Source: Clostridium sp. AM30-24
GTDB taxonomy: Bacteria > Bacillota > Clostridia > Lachnospirales > Lachnospiraceae
DNA length: 64,000 bases
Direction: 5' to 3'
Assembly (NCBI RefSeq): GCF_003480435.1
Contig: NZ_QUJB01000011.1
Coordinates: 271-64,270 of the forward strand
The notes beneath the pieces were generated by a model, which saw only the letters and a program-made list of their open reading frames with translations, was not told where the DNA came from and did no database searches. The position numbers and the translations under genes were made by a program. Below are positions 1 to 8,761 of the stretch, in pieces; position 1 is the stretch's first letter; every line of letters starts with the position of its first letter.

Positions 1-725
1 CCCCCACTTCAAGTGTTAGCTAAGTGGAGGGAGTATGTCACCCGTTCTTTCTGATTGGAGGTATATTACCTCGTGAAATAGGAAATTCAAGTCGATTTAG
101 AAGAAATTCAATAGGTGCAAAATTGCTGATTGCTGATTCATGGATTTGAACACCAGAAAAAATTATGTATTGACACATATTAATGCCTTTTCCTGAAAAC
201 GGCGGATAATAAAGCATCTGGGAACACAAAGTCCGAACTGGTACGGATCACCGACCGGCTGGAGCTGCCGCTCACATCAAGGATCGCAGGAGCAGAAAGA
301 AAGAACAGCAAAACAGTGGTGGCATTCCGGGTAATCTACACATTTTCAGCATTTTTCCTGTCGCTGACTTGAAAGTTTAAATTCCAGTGCAGTGGTGGAA
401 TTTACTTTTGAAATTTTCACTTATTGCAGATACAGAAACAAATGGTTGATTTTCTAAGCAAAGTTGCATATAATTTGAGTAGGAACATATTGCTATTATC
501 CACAGTTACGGAGCGAGTGTTATCGATACTGATAATAAACTGATAACATTAGCCTATATAGGCAGGATAATATGGATAAATCAAAGATTCAAAAGAAAAG
601 CAAACGCGGCAACAAATAATCTCTAAACAAAATTGATTAGTGATTGTCAAGTTTGAATAATCCATATGTTCTCGTCCCACCCAGACTCATCCAAGTGTCC
701 GAGTGAAAAAGAACATAAAAAATAT
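1..725. other. AT-rich stretch with no supported gene
   Basis: No open frame here looks like a real protein. Bases 1-9 (CCCCCACTT) and 22-31 (AAGTGGAGGG) form an imperfect hairpin of the kind seen at ends of small insertion sequences, but no transposase follows. A 15-codon frame begins with ATG near 571 and is rich in Lys; it has no convincing support. The region looks like decayed accessory DNA. Confidence 0.4.
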
Positions 726-779
726 GAAGCAGAGTCAGATGAATTTCAAAGAAATTCGTCTGGCCCTGCTTCTTTTTTT
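726..779 (+). terminator. Strong intrinsic terminator
   Basis: GAAGCAG (726-732) pairs with CTGCTTC (766-772), and an inner arm 736-747 pairs with 751-762 with one wobble. A run of seven T follows. No gene is visible upstream, so it may belong to a lost gene or a non-coding transcript. Confidence 0.75.
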
Positions 780-981
780 GCAGCTACATCCACTCCATGC
801 ATCCCATTCCCAAGCCCTCCCAAGCTCCTTCTTCAATCTCGAAAACAACCGGGAAAGTAAGAAAAAGACTTGGTTTATAAGGCTTAGATGGGAAGATGGG
901 TAGGGAGGAAAGCAGAAGAGGCTTGGAATTTTCTCGTCCCGGAAGGTCGATTTTCGGGTAGATAAGAGGTTGATTTGAACA
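780..981. other. Non-coding spacer
   Basis: Purine/pyrimidine-skewed spacer between the terminator and the promoter at 982. I see no gene, repeat or clear fold in it. Confidence 0.4.
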
Positions 982-1010
982 TTGACAAAAAATTAAAAGA
1001 TTGATATCAT
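982..1010 (+). promoter_or_regulatory. Sigma-A type promoter
   Basis: TTGACA at 982-987, 17-base spacer, TATCAT at 1005-1010. It sits 86 bases before the start of the downstream membrane protein gene. Confidence 0.75.
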
Positions 1011-1095
1011 ATACATATACAATATAAAGAAAATAATTTAAATGTCAATTTATAAAAGTATAAAGAAAATATAAACAGATTATAAAGGATGACAC

Positions 1096-1863
1096 ATGAA
1101 CAAGGCAGAAAAATCACAAATAATAGTCCTTATTGCTTGCTTTGCTTGTGTTTTTTTGTCTGCAGCTTTAATATGGAATTATTATAAAAAGCCAGCTGAT
1201 GAGAACGAAGCATTGATAGTTACAATAAAATATCCAGAATATGAAAATGCTGTTATAACACCGGTTTCTACAATGGAATGTGCTATAGATAATGAGTTTT
1301 TACATGAACTTCAACAAATATCAAGTAGTTCCGATGGAAATACGGATGAACATAGCTATATTTATCAATATGATACAGTACCTGATAGAATTTATATAAA
1401 GGCACCGGATATTTATGTATTTGAACAGGGCAATTCAAAATCATCAATGACACCATGTAGCGTTGGAAGTATAGCTTACTATGATGATGCACCTTGGTTT
1501 TCCATTACCGCAGTTACTATAGACAAATTATATACAGGAGTTTTTGATATAACTATTTCTATTAAAGCTTTTAAGGATATTGTTCCAGTAATGACAACAC
1601 TAAAAATAGGAGATGTTGTTTTAGATGAAGTAAGAAGTGCACCAGAAAAAGAAACGGTATTTGAAAACGATAGTTATATTTCAGAAACATTTCAATTTCG
1701 ATATAATCGAGGTGCATTAAGTGATATTTCTGATTTAGTTAATGAGGCAACATTCTGTACGGAAGATGTTTTTCATAGAATAAGCGGAGCTCAAATAACA
1801 GCAGAGTGCAATATACCATCTGTTAAAGTTATTATTGAGGATTCAGAGTTATCGTCTAAATAG
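1096..1863 (+). CDS. Hypothetical membrane-anchored protein
   Basis: I do not recognise this 255-residue protein. Residues 7-28 form one hydrophobic segment after a short basic N-terminus, so it is probably anchored with the bulk outside the cell; the rest looks like a beta-rich soluble domain. An AAAGGA ribosome site lies 6 bases before the ATG. It is flanked by its own promoter and terminator, so it is a single-gene unit. Its very AT-rich codon use differs sharply from genes after 2.6 kb, which suggests horizontal acquisition. Confidence 0.7.
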   Translation: MNKAEKSQIIVLIACFACVFLSAALIWNYYKKPADENEALIVTIKYPEYENAVITPVSTMECAIDNEFLHELQQISSSSDGNTDEHSYIYQYDTVPDRIYIKAPDIYVFEQGNSKSSMTPCSVGSIAYYDDAPWFSITAVTIDKLYTGVFDITISIKAFKDIVPVMTTLKIGDVVLDEVRSAPEKETVFENDSYISETFQFRYNRGALSDISDLVNEATFCTEDVFHRISGAQITAECNIPSVKVIIEDSELSSK

Positions 1864-1869
1864 TATTTT

Positions 1870-1915
1870 AGAAAGACCGTGAAAACTGTTACTAGTTTTT
1901 GGTCTTTCTCTTTTT
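1870..1915 (+). terminator. Intrinsic terminator
   Basis: AGAAAGACC (1870-1878) pairs with GGTCTTTCT (1901-1909), with a second inner stem AAAACT/AGTTTT, then a T-rich tail. It closes the preceding gene. Confidence 0.8.
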
Positions 1916-1920
1916 ATTAT

Positions 1921-2227
1921 ATTATAATATGATTTTTGGATTTATAAGTTTTGTATTTAGTGAGCTATAGTATGTGGAATACGAAGTCGCATTTCCCTTA
2001 GCATCGAGTATCCATTCTGTAAATTCCTTTCTGTTCAATAGCATCTATGTAAAGAAAGAGGACCCGTCGGCCTCTCCATTATCATGCCGCACACAGGCGG
2101 CGGGTTACTGGAAATCCATGGATACACATAGAAGCGTCTGAATCAAAGAAATGCAACCTTCCCATAATTGGTAAAAGAAGATCATTGAACACATGGTACA
2201 ATTAAGTCATATAAAGGAGGTGTTTCT
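1921..2227. other. Spacer with decayed sequence
   Basis: No supported gene. An AAAGGAGGTG ribosome site at its end serves the antitoxin fossil that follows. Confidence 0.35.
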
Positions 2228-2467
2228 ATGCCACAGATTGTTCCAATCAGCCATTTAAAAAGTACATCTGAAATTAAAGAAAGATGAAGCGGATATTTTA
2301 AATATGGCTTTGTTTGGAAAACAGCAGCACAATGGAGAAATGCAAAAGAAATAAAAGGTAAAACTCCTAATATCAGAGATTTTGCTTCAGCGGAAGAATT
2401 GGTTGTGCTTATCAATCTGGAAGATACAAATGCAGATCTGATAAGGCAGGAAGTGCCTCAAAATTGA
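2228..2467 (+). pseudogene. Antitoxin / KilA-N fossil in one interrupted frame
   Basis: The frame opens with MPQIVPISHLKSTSEIKER, which matches the start of Phd/YefM-type antitoxins (usually MPQIVPIRDLKDTSAISE), and hits a TGA at 2285-2287. The same frame then reads on to 2467 with KTAAQWRNAKEIKG and NIRDFASAEELVVLINLE. These resemble the C-terminal tail of KilA-N domain proteins (TAKQWR...NIRDYA..EQLVVLSNLE). Two remnants therefore seem to have been joined by deletion. An excellent ribosome site remains upstream. The family assignments are from memory of motifs. Confidence 0.55.
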
Positions 2468-2484
2468 ATAAACGAAGCAAATAC

Positions 2485-2521
2485 CCCCCGCAGATCCTCG
2501 TAAATAAAGAATCTGCGGGGG
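2485..2521. terminator. GC-rich terminator hairpin
   Basis: CCCCCGCAGAT (2485-2495) pairs perfectly with ATCTGCGGGGG (2511-2521). It lies downstream of the minus-strand pan operon, whose transcripts would have a moderately U-rich tail after it; the plus-strand tail is poor. Confidence 0.6.
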
Positions 2522-2582
2522 TGGTTGCCTTAGCCGGATAATCTTTCCGTCACGTTCAAATGGTGAGTCATAACAAATTTAT

Positions 2583-3557
2583 TTATACAGTAACTTTCTG
2601 ATAGGCCTCTGTCATACCGGTTCCGTCTTTGCGGATTCCGGCAAATAAAGAGCCTGATATATTATGCCATACACTGAAGATCGCTCCGGGAAGTGTAGCC
2701 AGTGGATTTGCTGCAAAATTAGCGGCTGCAAGAGAAATAGCAAGTCCGCTGTTCTGCATTCCGACTTCAATTGCAATCGCAGTGGCTTTGTTATATTCGA
2801 TATGTAAAAGTTTTGCGGCGCCAAGTCCGATCCCCATTCCGCAGAGATTGTGAAGTGCCACAACTCCAAGCACGAGCAGACCACAGCTTATGATCTTCTC
2901 TGAATTGACAGAGACGATTCCGCTGATGATCATGACGATCGACACAACAGAAATCAGAGGGAGTACTTCTGATATTTTCTGGATCTGCTTTCCGAAGCAG
3001 CAATTGATCAGAATACCAAGTAGAACCGGAACCAGTACAACCTTCACGACGGAAATTACCATTGCGAGGAAAGATACTTCTACCCAGGCACCGGCAAGCA
3101 GATACACGAGTAATGGTGTCATCAGTGGAGCTGCAAGTGTGGAAGTGATCGTCATTCCAACCGAAAGCGCTACATCACCTCCGGCAATATATGTAATGAC
3201 GTTGCTTGCTGTTCCGCCGGGACAACATCCCACAAGAATAACACCAAGTGCAAGATCGGTCGGAAGCTGCATCAACCTGCATAAGCCCCATGCCACAACA
3301 GGCATGATCGTGTATTGCGCAACAAATCCGATAACGATTTCTTTGGGTCTTGAAAAAACCCGTTTAAAATCTTCAATCTTGATGGTAAGTCCCATGCCGA
3401 ACATGGCAACACCTAAAAAGGTGGAGGTATATTTGGTTGTCCATGCGAATCCATCATGCCAGAAAAATGCGATCACAGAGAAACAGATAATGATAATTCC
3501 AATATGTTTTGTAAGGAAAGAACTGGCTTTCCCTGCTTTTTTCATTAAGTGTTCCAT
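2583..3557 (-). CDS. panS: BASS-family transporter, PanS-like
   Basis: A 324-residue membrane protein of the bile acid:sodium symporter (BASS) family with about nine to ten hydrophobic segments. It has the family patterns GCCPGGTASNVITYIAGGDVAL (near residues 110-131) and EVGMQNSGLAI in the second half. The start lies only 3 bases after panC ends, so it is the third gene of the panD-panC operon. Salmonella PanS, a BASS protein, moves ketopantoate and pantoate; the operon position supports the same substrate class here. No panB is nearby, so the carrier might supply or release pantoate. The direction of transport cannot be read from sequence. Confidence 0.75.
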   Translation of the reverse strand: MEHLMKKAGKASSFLTKHIGIIIICFSVIAFFWHDGFAWTTKYTSTFLGVAMFGMGLTIKIEDFKRVFSRPKEIVIGFVAQYTIMPVVAWGLCRLMQLPTDLALGVILVGCCPGGTASNVITYIAGGDVALSVGMTITSTLAAPLMTPLLVYLLAGAWVEVSFLAMVISVVKVVLVPVLLGILINCCFGKQIQKISEVLPLISVVSIVMIISGIVSVNSEKIISCGLLVLGVVALHNLCGMGIGLGAAKLLHIEYNKATAIAIEVGMQNSGLAISLAAANFAANPLATLPGAIFSVWHNISGSLFAGIRKDGTGMTEAYQKVTV

Positions 3558-3560
3558 CCC

Positions 3561-4400
3561 TTATACCTCGTAGCTGAAGTTGTCGATCAGTCTGGTTTTT
3601 CCGATATAGACTGCCATAGCGACCAGAACATCTTTTTCTACGCTTTCTACCGGCTGCATATCCAGTGCATCTACCATAGATACATAATCGATCTTTGCCA
3701 GAGGCTCCGCTTCAATGATCGCACGCATTTTTGCTAATACTTCTTCTGCCTTGATTCCCTTACAGATGGTATCCTGACCGGCTTTTACGGCTCTTGAAAG
3801 ACAAAGAGCGGCTGTTCTTTCTTCTTCACTTAAATATGTATTTCTGGATGATTTGGCAAGGCCGTCTTCCTCACGGATGATCGGGCATCCTACGATCTGG
3901 ATATCAAAATTCAGATCCTGTACCATTTTGCGGATGATCGCCAGCTGCTGTGCATCCTTCTGACCAAAATACGCTCTGTCCGGTGTTACAATGTTGAATA
4001 ACTTGGAAACGACCGTACAAACACCTTTAAAATGAATGGGTCTTGTTTTACCGCACAGGGTATCGGATAAAGTATCAATGCTTACAAATGCATGCGGATC
4101 ATGGTACATATCTGTTGGTTCCGGGTGAAAGATGAGATCGGCTCCAAGGCTCTCGCAGAGTTCGCTGTCACGTTTGAAATCTCTTGGATATGCTTCCAGA
4201 TCTTCGGTCGGTCCAAACTGTGTCGGGTTTACAAAATCGGATACGACAACGATATCATTTTCTTCGCGGCACCGTTTGATCAGACTTGCATGTCCTTCGT
4301 GCAGGAAGCCCATTGTCGGCACAAGTCCGATGGTTTTTCCTTCTTTTTTCCAGTTCTTGATTAAAGCTCTTGTTTCCTGTACTGTTTTTGTTACCTGCAT
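3561..4400 (-). CDS. panC: Pantothenate synthetase
   Basis: This 279-residue cytosolic enzyme joins pantoate and beta-alanine with ATP to give pantothenate, AMP and pyrophosphate. Landmarks are the HIGH-type signature PTMGFLHEGH (about residues 28-37), FVNPTQF, YFGQKDAQQL and the SSRN-like KSSRNTYL segment. Length is normal for the family. The ATG has a good AAGGAG site. It follows panD by 95 bases and precedes panS by 3. Confidence 0.97.
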   Translation of the reverse strand: MQVTKTVQETRALIKNWKKEGKTIGLVPTMGFLHEGHASLIKRCREENDIVVVSDFVNPTQFGPTEDLEAYPRDFKRDSELCESLGADLIFHPEPTDMYHDPHAFVSIDTLSDTLCGKTRPIHFKGVCTVVSKLFNIVTPDRAYFGQKDAQQLAIIRKMVQDLNFDIQIVGCPIIREEDGLAKSSRNTYLSEEERTAALCLSRAVKAGQDTICKGIKAEEVLAKMRAIIEAEPLAKIDYVSMVDALDMQPVESVEKDVLVAMAVYIGKTRLIDNFSYEV

Positions 4401-4495
4401 GATGTTCTCCTTTTTAAAAATAAATTAGGAGATAGCCTCTTGTTCTGAATTCAACAAATTTCATTTTTATTGATAAGTTACAGTCAAGCTTATCA

Positions 4496-4888
4496 TTATG
4501 CCATATCTTTCAGTAATCCGTGCTTTTCATAGTTTGTAACACGGCTGATCTTATTCGCATCATTTACAAACACAACCTGTGGTTTATGTTCCTTGGCTTC
4601 TTCAGCCTCATATTGTGCGTAACACATGATAATGATCTTGTCACCATTACTTACGCATCTTGCCGCAGCACCATTCAGGCAGATCATTCCGCTTCCGCGT
4701 TTGCCGCAGATCGTATAAGTTTCAAACCGGCTTCCGTTGTTCACATCCACGATCTGAACTTTTTCATATTCCATAATTCCTGCTGCTTCCAGCAGCTCTT
4801 CATCGACAGTAATACTTCCGACATAATCCAGTTCGGCCTGTACCACGGTAGCACGATGAATTTTTCCTTTTAACATCTCAACAGTCAT
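4496..4888 (-). CDS. panD: Aspartate 1-decarboxylase proenzyme
   Basis: The product converts L-aspartate to beta-alanine for PanC. The 130-residue proenzyme carries the self-cleavage site Gly24-Ser25 in YVGSITVD; cleavage makes the pyruvoyl group at Ser25. The conserved NGAAAR segment is present. It is the first gene of panD-panC-panS. The AAGGAGA ribosome site lies directly after the run of U residues of a terminator-like hairpin in the leader, so expression probably depends on reading through that hairpin. Confidence 0.97.
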   Translation of the reverse strand: MTVEMLKGKIHRATVVQAELDYVGSITVDEELLEAAGIMEYEKVQIVDVNNGSRFETYTICGKRGSGMICLNGAAARCVSNGDKIIIMCYAQYEAEEAKEHKPQVVFVNDANKISRVTNYEKHGLLKDMA

Positions 4889-4907
4889 TTCTTATTGGTC
4901 TCCTTAT

Positions 4908-5098
4908 AAAAAAAGCATTCGTCAAGGCATACTTGTCCCTGCAAATGCTTTTGCTATTCTTCGTATTCCCTGAGTCTTATTTTATGTCTTGATAAATATA
5001 AGCTTGATTTCCACCGGTTCCGGCGGGGTAACTTTTCAATATGAAATTGTTGTAATTCAGTCAGAGTATAGTTTTGTAGTATTCCAAATACTATCTCC
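4908..5098 (-). promoter_or_regulatory. Structured panD leader ending in a terminator (candidate attenuator/riboswitch)
   Basis: About 190 nt separate the promoter from panD and hold no gene. Reading the minus strand there are three hairpins. The first, at 5011-5026, is CCGCCG-GAAC-CGGTGG. The second, at 4976-5002, is a 10-bp stem with one bulged A and loop CAAGAC. The last, at 4911-4952, is a 9-bp stem AAAAGCATT/AATGCTTTT followed by seven U, right before the ribosome site. A terminator between promoter and gene implies control by a ligand, protein or peptide. The known pan RNA motif (hairpins with bulged A in pan gene leaders) is a possible match, not verified. Confidence 0.65.
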
Positions 5099-5104
5099 GC
5101 GGCT

Positions 5105-5133
5105 ATTATGACATTTTAGAAAAGGAATGTCAA
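5105..5133 (-). promoter_or_regulatory. Promoter of panD-panC-panS
   Basis: On the minus strand TTGACA (5133-5128), 17-base spacer, CATAAT (5110-5105). It is followed by the long leader of panD. Confidence 0.75.
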
Positions 5134-5204
5134 TACGAAGATGGAAATGAACGGTAACCAGTCAGCGCAACAAGTGTACAGACCTGTTCACAGTTACAAA
5201 GAAG

Positions 5205-6224
5205 TTATATTGTGATATAAGCCTTCAACAGCTCGAAGGTATTGCGAACTCCGTCCATATGGGAACGCTCGTAATTATGGGAGGCATAGACTCCCGGGCC
5301 GATGAGACCGTGACGGATATCATATCCGGCGCGCAGGGTAGTCTCCACATCGGAGCCATAATGAGGATAAATATCAATGGCATAATCCAGCTTCTTCTCC
5401 TTTGCAAGGTTGGAAAGAGCCGTGATCAGATCATAGTTATAAGGACCACCGGAATCTTTGGCACAGATCGAAACCATCCGTTCGGTGCAGCCAAGGTCGC
5501 TGCCGACACAGCCCATATCGACAGAAATCATCTCCTTTGTATCATCAGGAACGGCACTTCCGCCGTGCCCTACTTCTTCATATACTGTAAATAATAAAGA
5601 AACCTTGCGGTTCAGCTTCCAGGCATCTTCACGTACGGCTCTGGCAAGACCCAGCAGGATAGCGGCGGAAAGCTTGTCATCAAGAAAACGGCTTTTGATG
5701 TATCCGCTTTCTGTCACAACCGTGCGGGGGTCCATGGCGATGATGTCACCGGTCTGGATTCCAAGCGCCAGAGTATCCTGATCGGAAGCGACATTTTCAT
5801 CCAGCAGGATCTCCATATTTTCTTCGATCAGCTCGGTTTTCTGATCAGCCACGTGGGAAGAAGGTTCCTTGTTCAGTACTACACCGGTGTAAACTCGGCC
5901 ATCACGAGTGTGAATGGTGCAGTTCTCGCCGTCCGCTGTGGACCACTGATGACCTCCGATGGTTGTGGGCCGCAGACGTCCATTTTCCTTGATGGAACGA
6001 ACCATAGCCCCCAGTGTATCCACATGGGCTGCCAGTACCAGAGGAGAGCCGGAACCACCCAGGGTAACGAATACATTCCCCTTATTGCTGCGCTCCGGGG
6101 AATACCCCAGAGAAGATAATTCGGACAACAGGTAATCAGTCACTTTTGTTGTAAAGCTGGACGGACTTGGGATAGAAGTCAAGGTGTATAACTGCTCTTT
6201 GATAAAATTCATATGAGAGTTCAT
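5205..6224 (-). CDS. M42 family metallopeptidase
   Basis: A 339-residue cytosolic dinuclear-metal aminopeptidase of the M42 (FrvX/PepA-like glutamyl aminopeptidase) group. Visible metal and catalytic patterns are AAHVDTLGAMV (about residue 65), KSRFLDDKLSAA, the catalytic pair in VYEEVGHGGS (near 215), SVDMG and the closing ASHNYERSH. It probably trims peptides taken up or made inside the cell. The start is set by AGGAGG nine bases upstream. It has its own promoter and no co-directed neighbour within the same transcript. Confidence 0.9.
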   Translation of the reverse strand: MNSHMNFIKEQLYTLTSIPSPSSFTTKVTDYLLSELSSLGYSPERSNKGNVFVTLGGSGSPLVLAAHVDTLGAMVRSIKENGRLRPTTIGGHQWSTADGENCTIHTRDGRVYTGVVLNKEPSSHVADQKTELIEENMEILLDENVASDQDTLALGIQTGDIIAMDPRTVVTESGYIKSRFLDDKLSAAILLGLARAVREDAWKLNRKVSLLFTVYEEVGHGGSAVPDDTKEMISVDMGCVGSDLGCTERMVSICAKDSGGPYNYDLITALSNLAKEKKLDYAIDIYPHYGSDVETTLRAGYDIRHGLIGPGVYASHNYERSHMDGVRNTFELLKAYITI

Positions 6225-6259
6225 GTCTACATTCCTCCTGAAGGATATTTCTGATTACT

Positions 6260-6288
6260 ATTGTAGCGAACCGGAGAAGAAAGGTCAA
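6260..6288 (-). promoter_or_regulatory. Promoter of the M42 peptidase gene
   Basis: Minus strand TTGACC (6288-6283), 17-base spacer, TACAAT (6265-6260), about 35 bases before the ATG. Confidence 0.65.
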
Positions 6289-6341
6289 CAAAGGACCTGA
6301 CGAAAAGAAGAACGATTCAGCTCACCGACAACGGATGACGA

Positions 6342-7742
6342 TCAGAAAATGAGGTCTGCAAATCCGGTGGATACCAGAAATAAGATGAGCATTACAACCG
6401 GCACGACATAGCGGATCATGAAACGGTACAGACCGGCGCGCCTGAAGGATTCTCCGTTTCGTTCCACTTCACCGATGATCCAGTCCGGTCCGATCACCCA
6501 GCCGATCAAAATACTGGTCAGGAGGGAGATGAACGGCATCAGGAAGCTGTTGCTGAGATAGTCCATAACATCGAGCAGCTGTCCGATGGATCCATTTGGA
6601 AGCTTCAGCTCAAAATAAAGCCTGTTGTATCCAAGACAGATCAGTACGGCAGTAATGAGTGAATAAATACCAACAGCGCCGCACATGCTCTTACGCGGTT
6701 TGTGATATAATTCCATGCAGTTTGCGACCAATGTTTCCATAACGGATACGCAGGAGGTCAGCGCCGCGAAGCCCATCATCAGGAAGAATGCGATCGCTGC
6801 AGGACGTCCGAATACTCCCATGGAATTAAAAACCTTAGGCAACGAGATAAAGATCAGGCTTGGACCGGAAGCCATTCCGTCATTTCCGAGGAATACGAAA
6901 ACGGCCGGTATGATCATCATTCCTGCAAGAAATGCAACACCTGTATCAAACAGCTCGATCTGATTGGTTGCCTTGTTTAAATTGATCTCATTTTTTACAT
7001 AAGAGCCGTAGGTGATCATGATTCCCATGGATACGCTTAAGGAGAAGAATAGCTGGCTCATCGCGTCCAGAAGGATCTCTAAAAATCGTTTTACGGTCAA
7101 TCCATGAAAGTCCGGCTTTAAATAGATAAAGAGCCCCTGCATACCGGTGCGGACGGTACCATCGGCATCTGTATGGGACAGGGTCAGGCAGAAGATCGCA
7201 ATGACCACGATCAAAAGGATCAGTCCCGGCATGATGATGCTGGAAAACTTTTCGATTCCTTTTTCAACACCGCGGAATACGATCCATGCAGTGAGTGCAA
7301 GGAAAATCAGCATAAATACGATCGGTGCGACATCGGATGTGATGAAGGAGGTAAAATAACCATCCGCCGCAGCTTCTGTTCCGTCAGAAACAAGATAAAT
7401 AAAAAAATACTTTGCGATCCATCCGCCGATCACAGAATAGTAAGTCATGATCAGGGACGGAACCAGAAACGTTAAGCGTCCCAGAAATTTCCATTTCGGA
7501 TCAAGTGCTTCAAAGGCTCTCAGTGCATTTTTCTTTGTCTTTCGTCCGATCGCAACGTCAGTTGTCAGCAACACAAAGCCAAAGGTCAATACGAGCACAA
7601 GATAGATCAAGAGAAACAGACCGCCCCCATCCTTCGCACAAAGGTACGGAAATCTCCAGATATTTCCGACACCTACAGCACTTCCGGCAGCCGCTAAGAC
7701 AAATCCGATGGACCCGGAAAAACTACTTCCTTTTTCTTTCAT
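6342..7742 (-). CDS. Neurotransmitter:sodium symporter (NSS) family transporter
   Basis: A 466-residue LeuT-fold transporter with about 11-12 membrane segments, likely sodium-coupled uptake of an amino acid or similar small molecule. The family N-terminus is clear: SGSIGFVLAAAGSAVGVGNIWRFPYLC, with Gly and Asn residues of the first sodium and substrate site. The start was placed at MKEKGSS because a GGGGAT ribosome site precedes it and upstream codons do not belong to the family. The gene is divergent from an XRE regulator that may control it. The substrate cannot be told from sequence. Confidence 0.9.
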   Translation of the reverse strand: MKEKGSSFSGSIGFVLAAAGSAVGVGNIWRFPYLCAKDGGGLFLLIYLVLVLTFGFVLLTTDVAIGRKTKKNALRAFEALDPKWKFLGRLTFLVPSLIMTYYSVIGGWIAKYFFIYLVSDGTEAAADGYFTSFITSDVAPIVFMLIFLALTAWIVFRGVEKGIEKFSSIIMPGLILLIVVIAIFCLTLSHTDADGTVRTGMQGLFIYLKPDFHGLTVKRFLEILLDAMSQLFFSLSVSMGIMITYGSYVKNEINLNKATNQIELFDTGVAFLAGMMIIPAVFVFLGNDGMASGPSLIFISLPKVFNSMGVFGRPAAIAFFLMMGFAALTSCVSVMETLVANCMELYHKPRKSMCGAVGIYSLITAVLICLGYNRLYFELKLPNGSIGQLLDVMDYLSNSFLMPFISLLTSILIGWVIGPDWIIGEVERNGESFRRAGLYRFMIRYVVPVVMLILFLVSTGFADLIF

Positions 7743-7803
7743 TTCAAATCCCCTTTTCCAATACATGTTTATCAAACGCTGGCGCCCCACAGCCAATAGC
7801 TCT

Positions 7804-7831
7804 ATTCTATATGAAAAAAGATAAAGTGCAA
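7804..7831 (-). promoter_or_regulatory. Probable promoter of the NSS transporter gene
   Basis: Minus strand TTGCAC (7831-7826), 16-base spacer, TAGAAT (7809-7804). GTGCAAA here and TTTTGCAC at 7856-7863 form an inverted repeat over the control region, a possible operator for the divergent regulator. Confidence 0.4.
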
Positions 7832-7883
7832 ATCGGAGAAGTTTCTTTACGGGAAATTTTGCACGCAAAAAGTTTCGTATTGC

Positions 7884-7913
7884 TTTACAAATCACCGGGT
7901 TCTCCTATATAAT
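7884..7913 (+). promoter_or_regulatory. Promoter of the XRE regulator
   Basis: TTTACA at 7884-7889, 18-base spacer, TATAAT at 7908-7913, about 50 bases before the ATG. Confidence 0.7.
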
Positions 7914-7962
7914 TGTTTGAGAAATCAAGGAATAAGAAGAATGGATAGTTTAAGGAAACAAT

Positions 7963-8691
7963 ATGAGTGAATTTACCTGTTATGTAGGAGAACAGATACG
8001 AAGATACCGGAAAGCCGGAAATATGACATTGCAGGATCTGGCAGATGCCATCCATAAAAGCAGAGCAACTATATGCAAATATGAAAACGGGGAAATCTCC
8101 GTTGACGTTGAAACATTATATGAGATCAGTCAGGTCCTTCAGGTATCGATCTCCCAGCTTACCACATATCTTCCGGAATCCGGGAATGAACCGGTCAGTA
8201 TCCCGGGGAGAGGACAAAAGAGCCCGTTCTTCCAGGCGCAGAGATTATACTTTTACTTTTATGATGGACGATCCCAGCGCACAAAGGACGGTGTCATTGA
8301 TATATATGAAAAGAGAGGCGAAACCGGAAAATACGAGGCGACCCTGACGATCTGTACGGTTTCTGCCAATGGAAGAAGCAGCGAGATCTTTTACACCGGA
8401 AGAGTCGTTTACAGCGATATGCTGATCCGTTTTTCCTTCGTCAATCAGTATAATCCGCTGGAGGAGGATCTTTTGTATATTTTCAATCCTCTGGAGCGGA
8501 GAGATTATACGATGGGACTTTTGTGCGGAATTTCCAGTGCGGATCTCATGCCATGCGCATACAAATGTATGGTCACGTTAAAGCCGCAGGAGCATTCGGA
8601 ACGCTTCCGAAGCCAGCTGCTTTTCACAAAAAAGGACCTGAAACGTCTGGAACAGCTCAATATGCTGCTGGTAGATAATATCGAGCAGTAG
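7963..8691 (+). CDS. XRE-family transcriptional regulator
   Basis: A 242-residue protein with an N-terminal helix-turn-helix (about residues 8-67: RYRKAGNMTLQDLADAIHKSRATICKYENG). The remaining 170 residues form a domain I do not recognise; it could sense a ligand. Start chosen by AAGGA seven bases upstream. It is divergent from the NSS transporter and is the likely local regulator of it, an inference from position only. Confidence 0.85.
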   Translation: MSEFTCYVGEQIRRYRKAGNMTLQDLADAIHKSRATICKYENGEISVDVETLYEISQVLQVSISQLTTYLPESGNEPVSIPGRGQKSPFFQAQRLYFYFYDGRSQRTKDGVIDIYEKRGETGKYEATLTICTVSANGRSSEIFYTGRVVYSDMLIRFSFVNQYNPLEEDLLYIFNPLERRDYTMGLLCGISSADLMPCAYKCMVTLKPQEHSERFRSQLLFTKKDLKRLEQLNMLLVDNIEQ

Positions 8692-8761
8692 AGATTCAGA
8701 CGGGAATGGAAACAGGAAAACAGGGAGACAATAGGATATCAAAGGAGAAGGAGAGAAGAGA

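Noticed and set aside
571..618. Fifteen-codon basic peptide frame in the AT-rich start of the window
   Set aside because: It has only a weak ribosome site, no family I can name and no conserved context.
2890..3573. 227-codon open frame opposite the BASS transporter gene
   Set aside because: It is the antisense shadow of panS; composition is Ile/Thr/Ser-rich without domain patterns.
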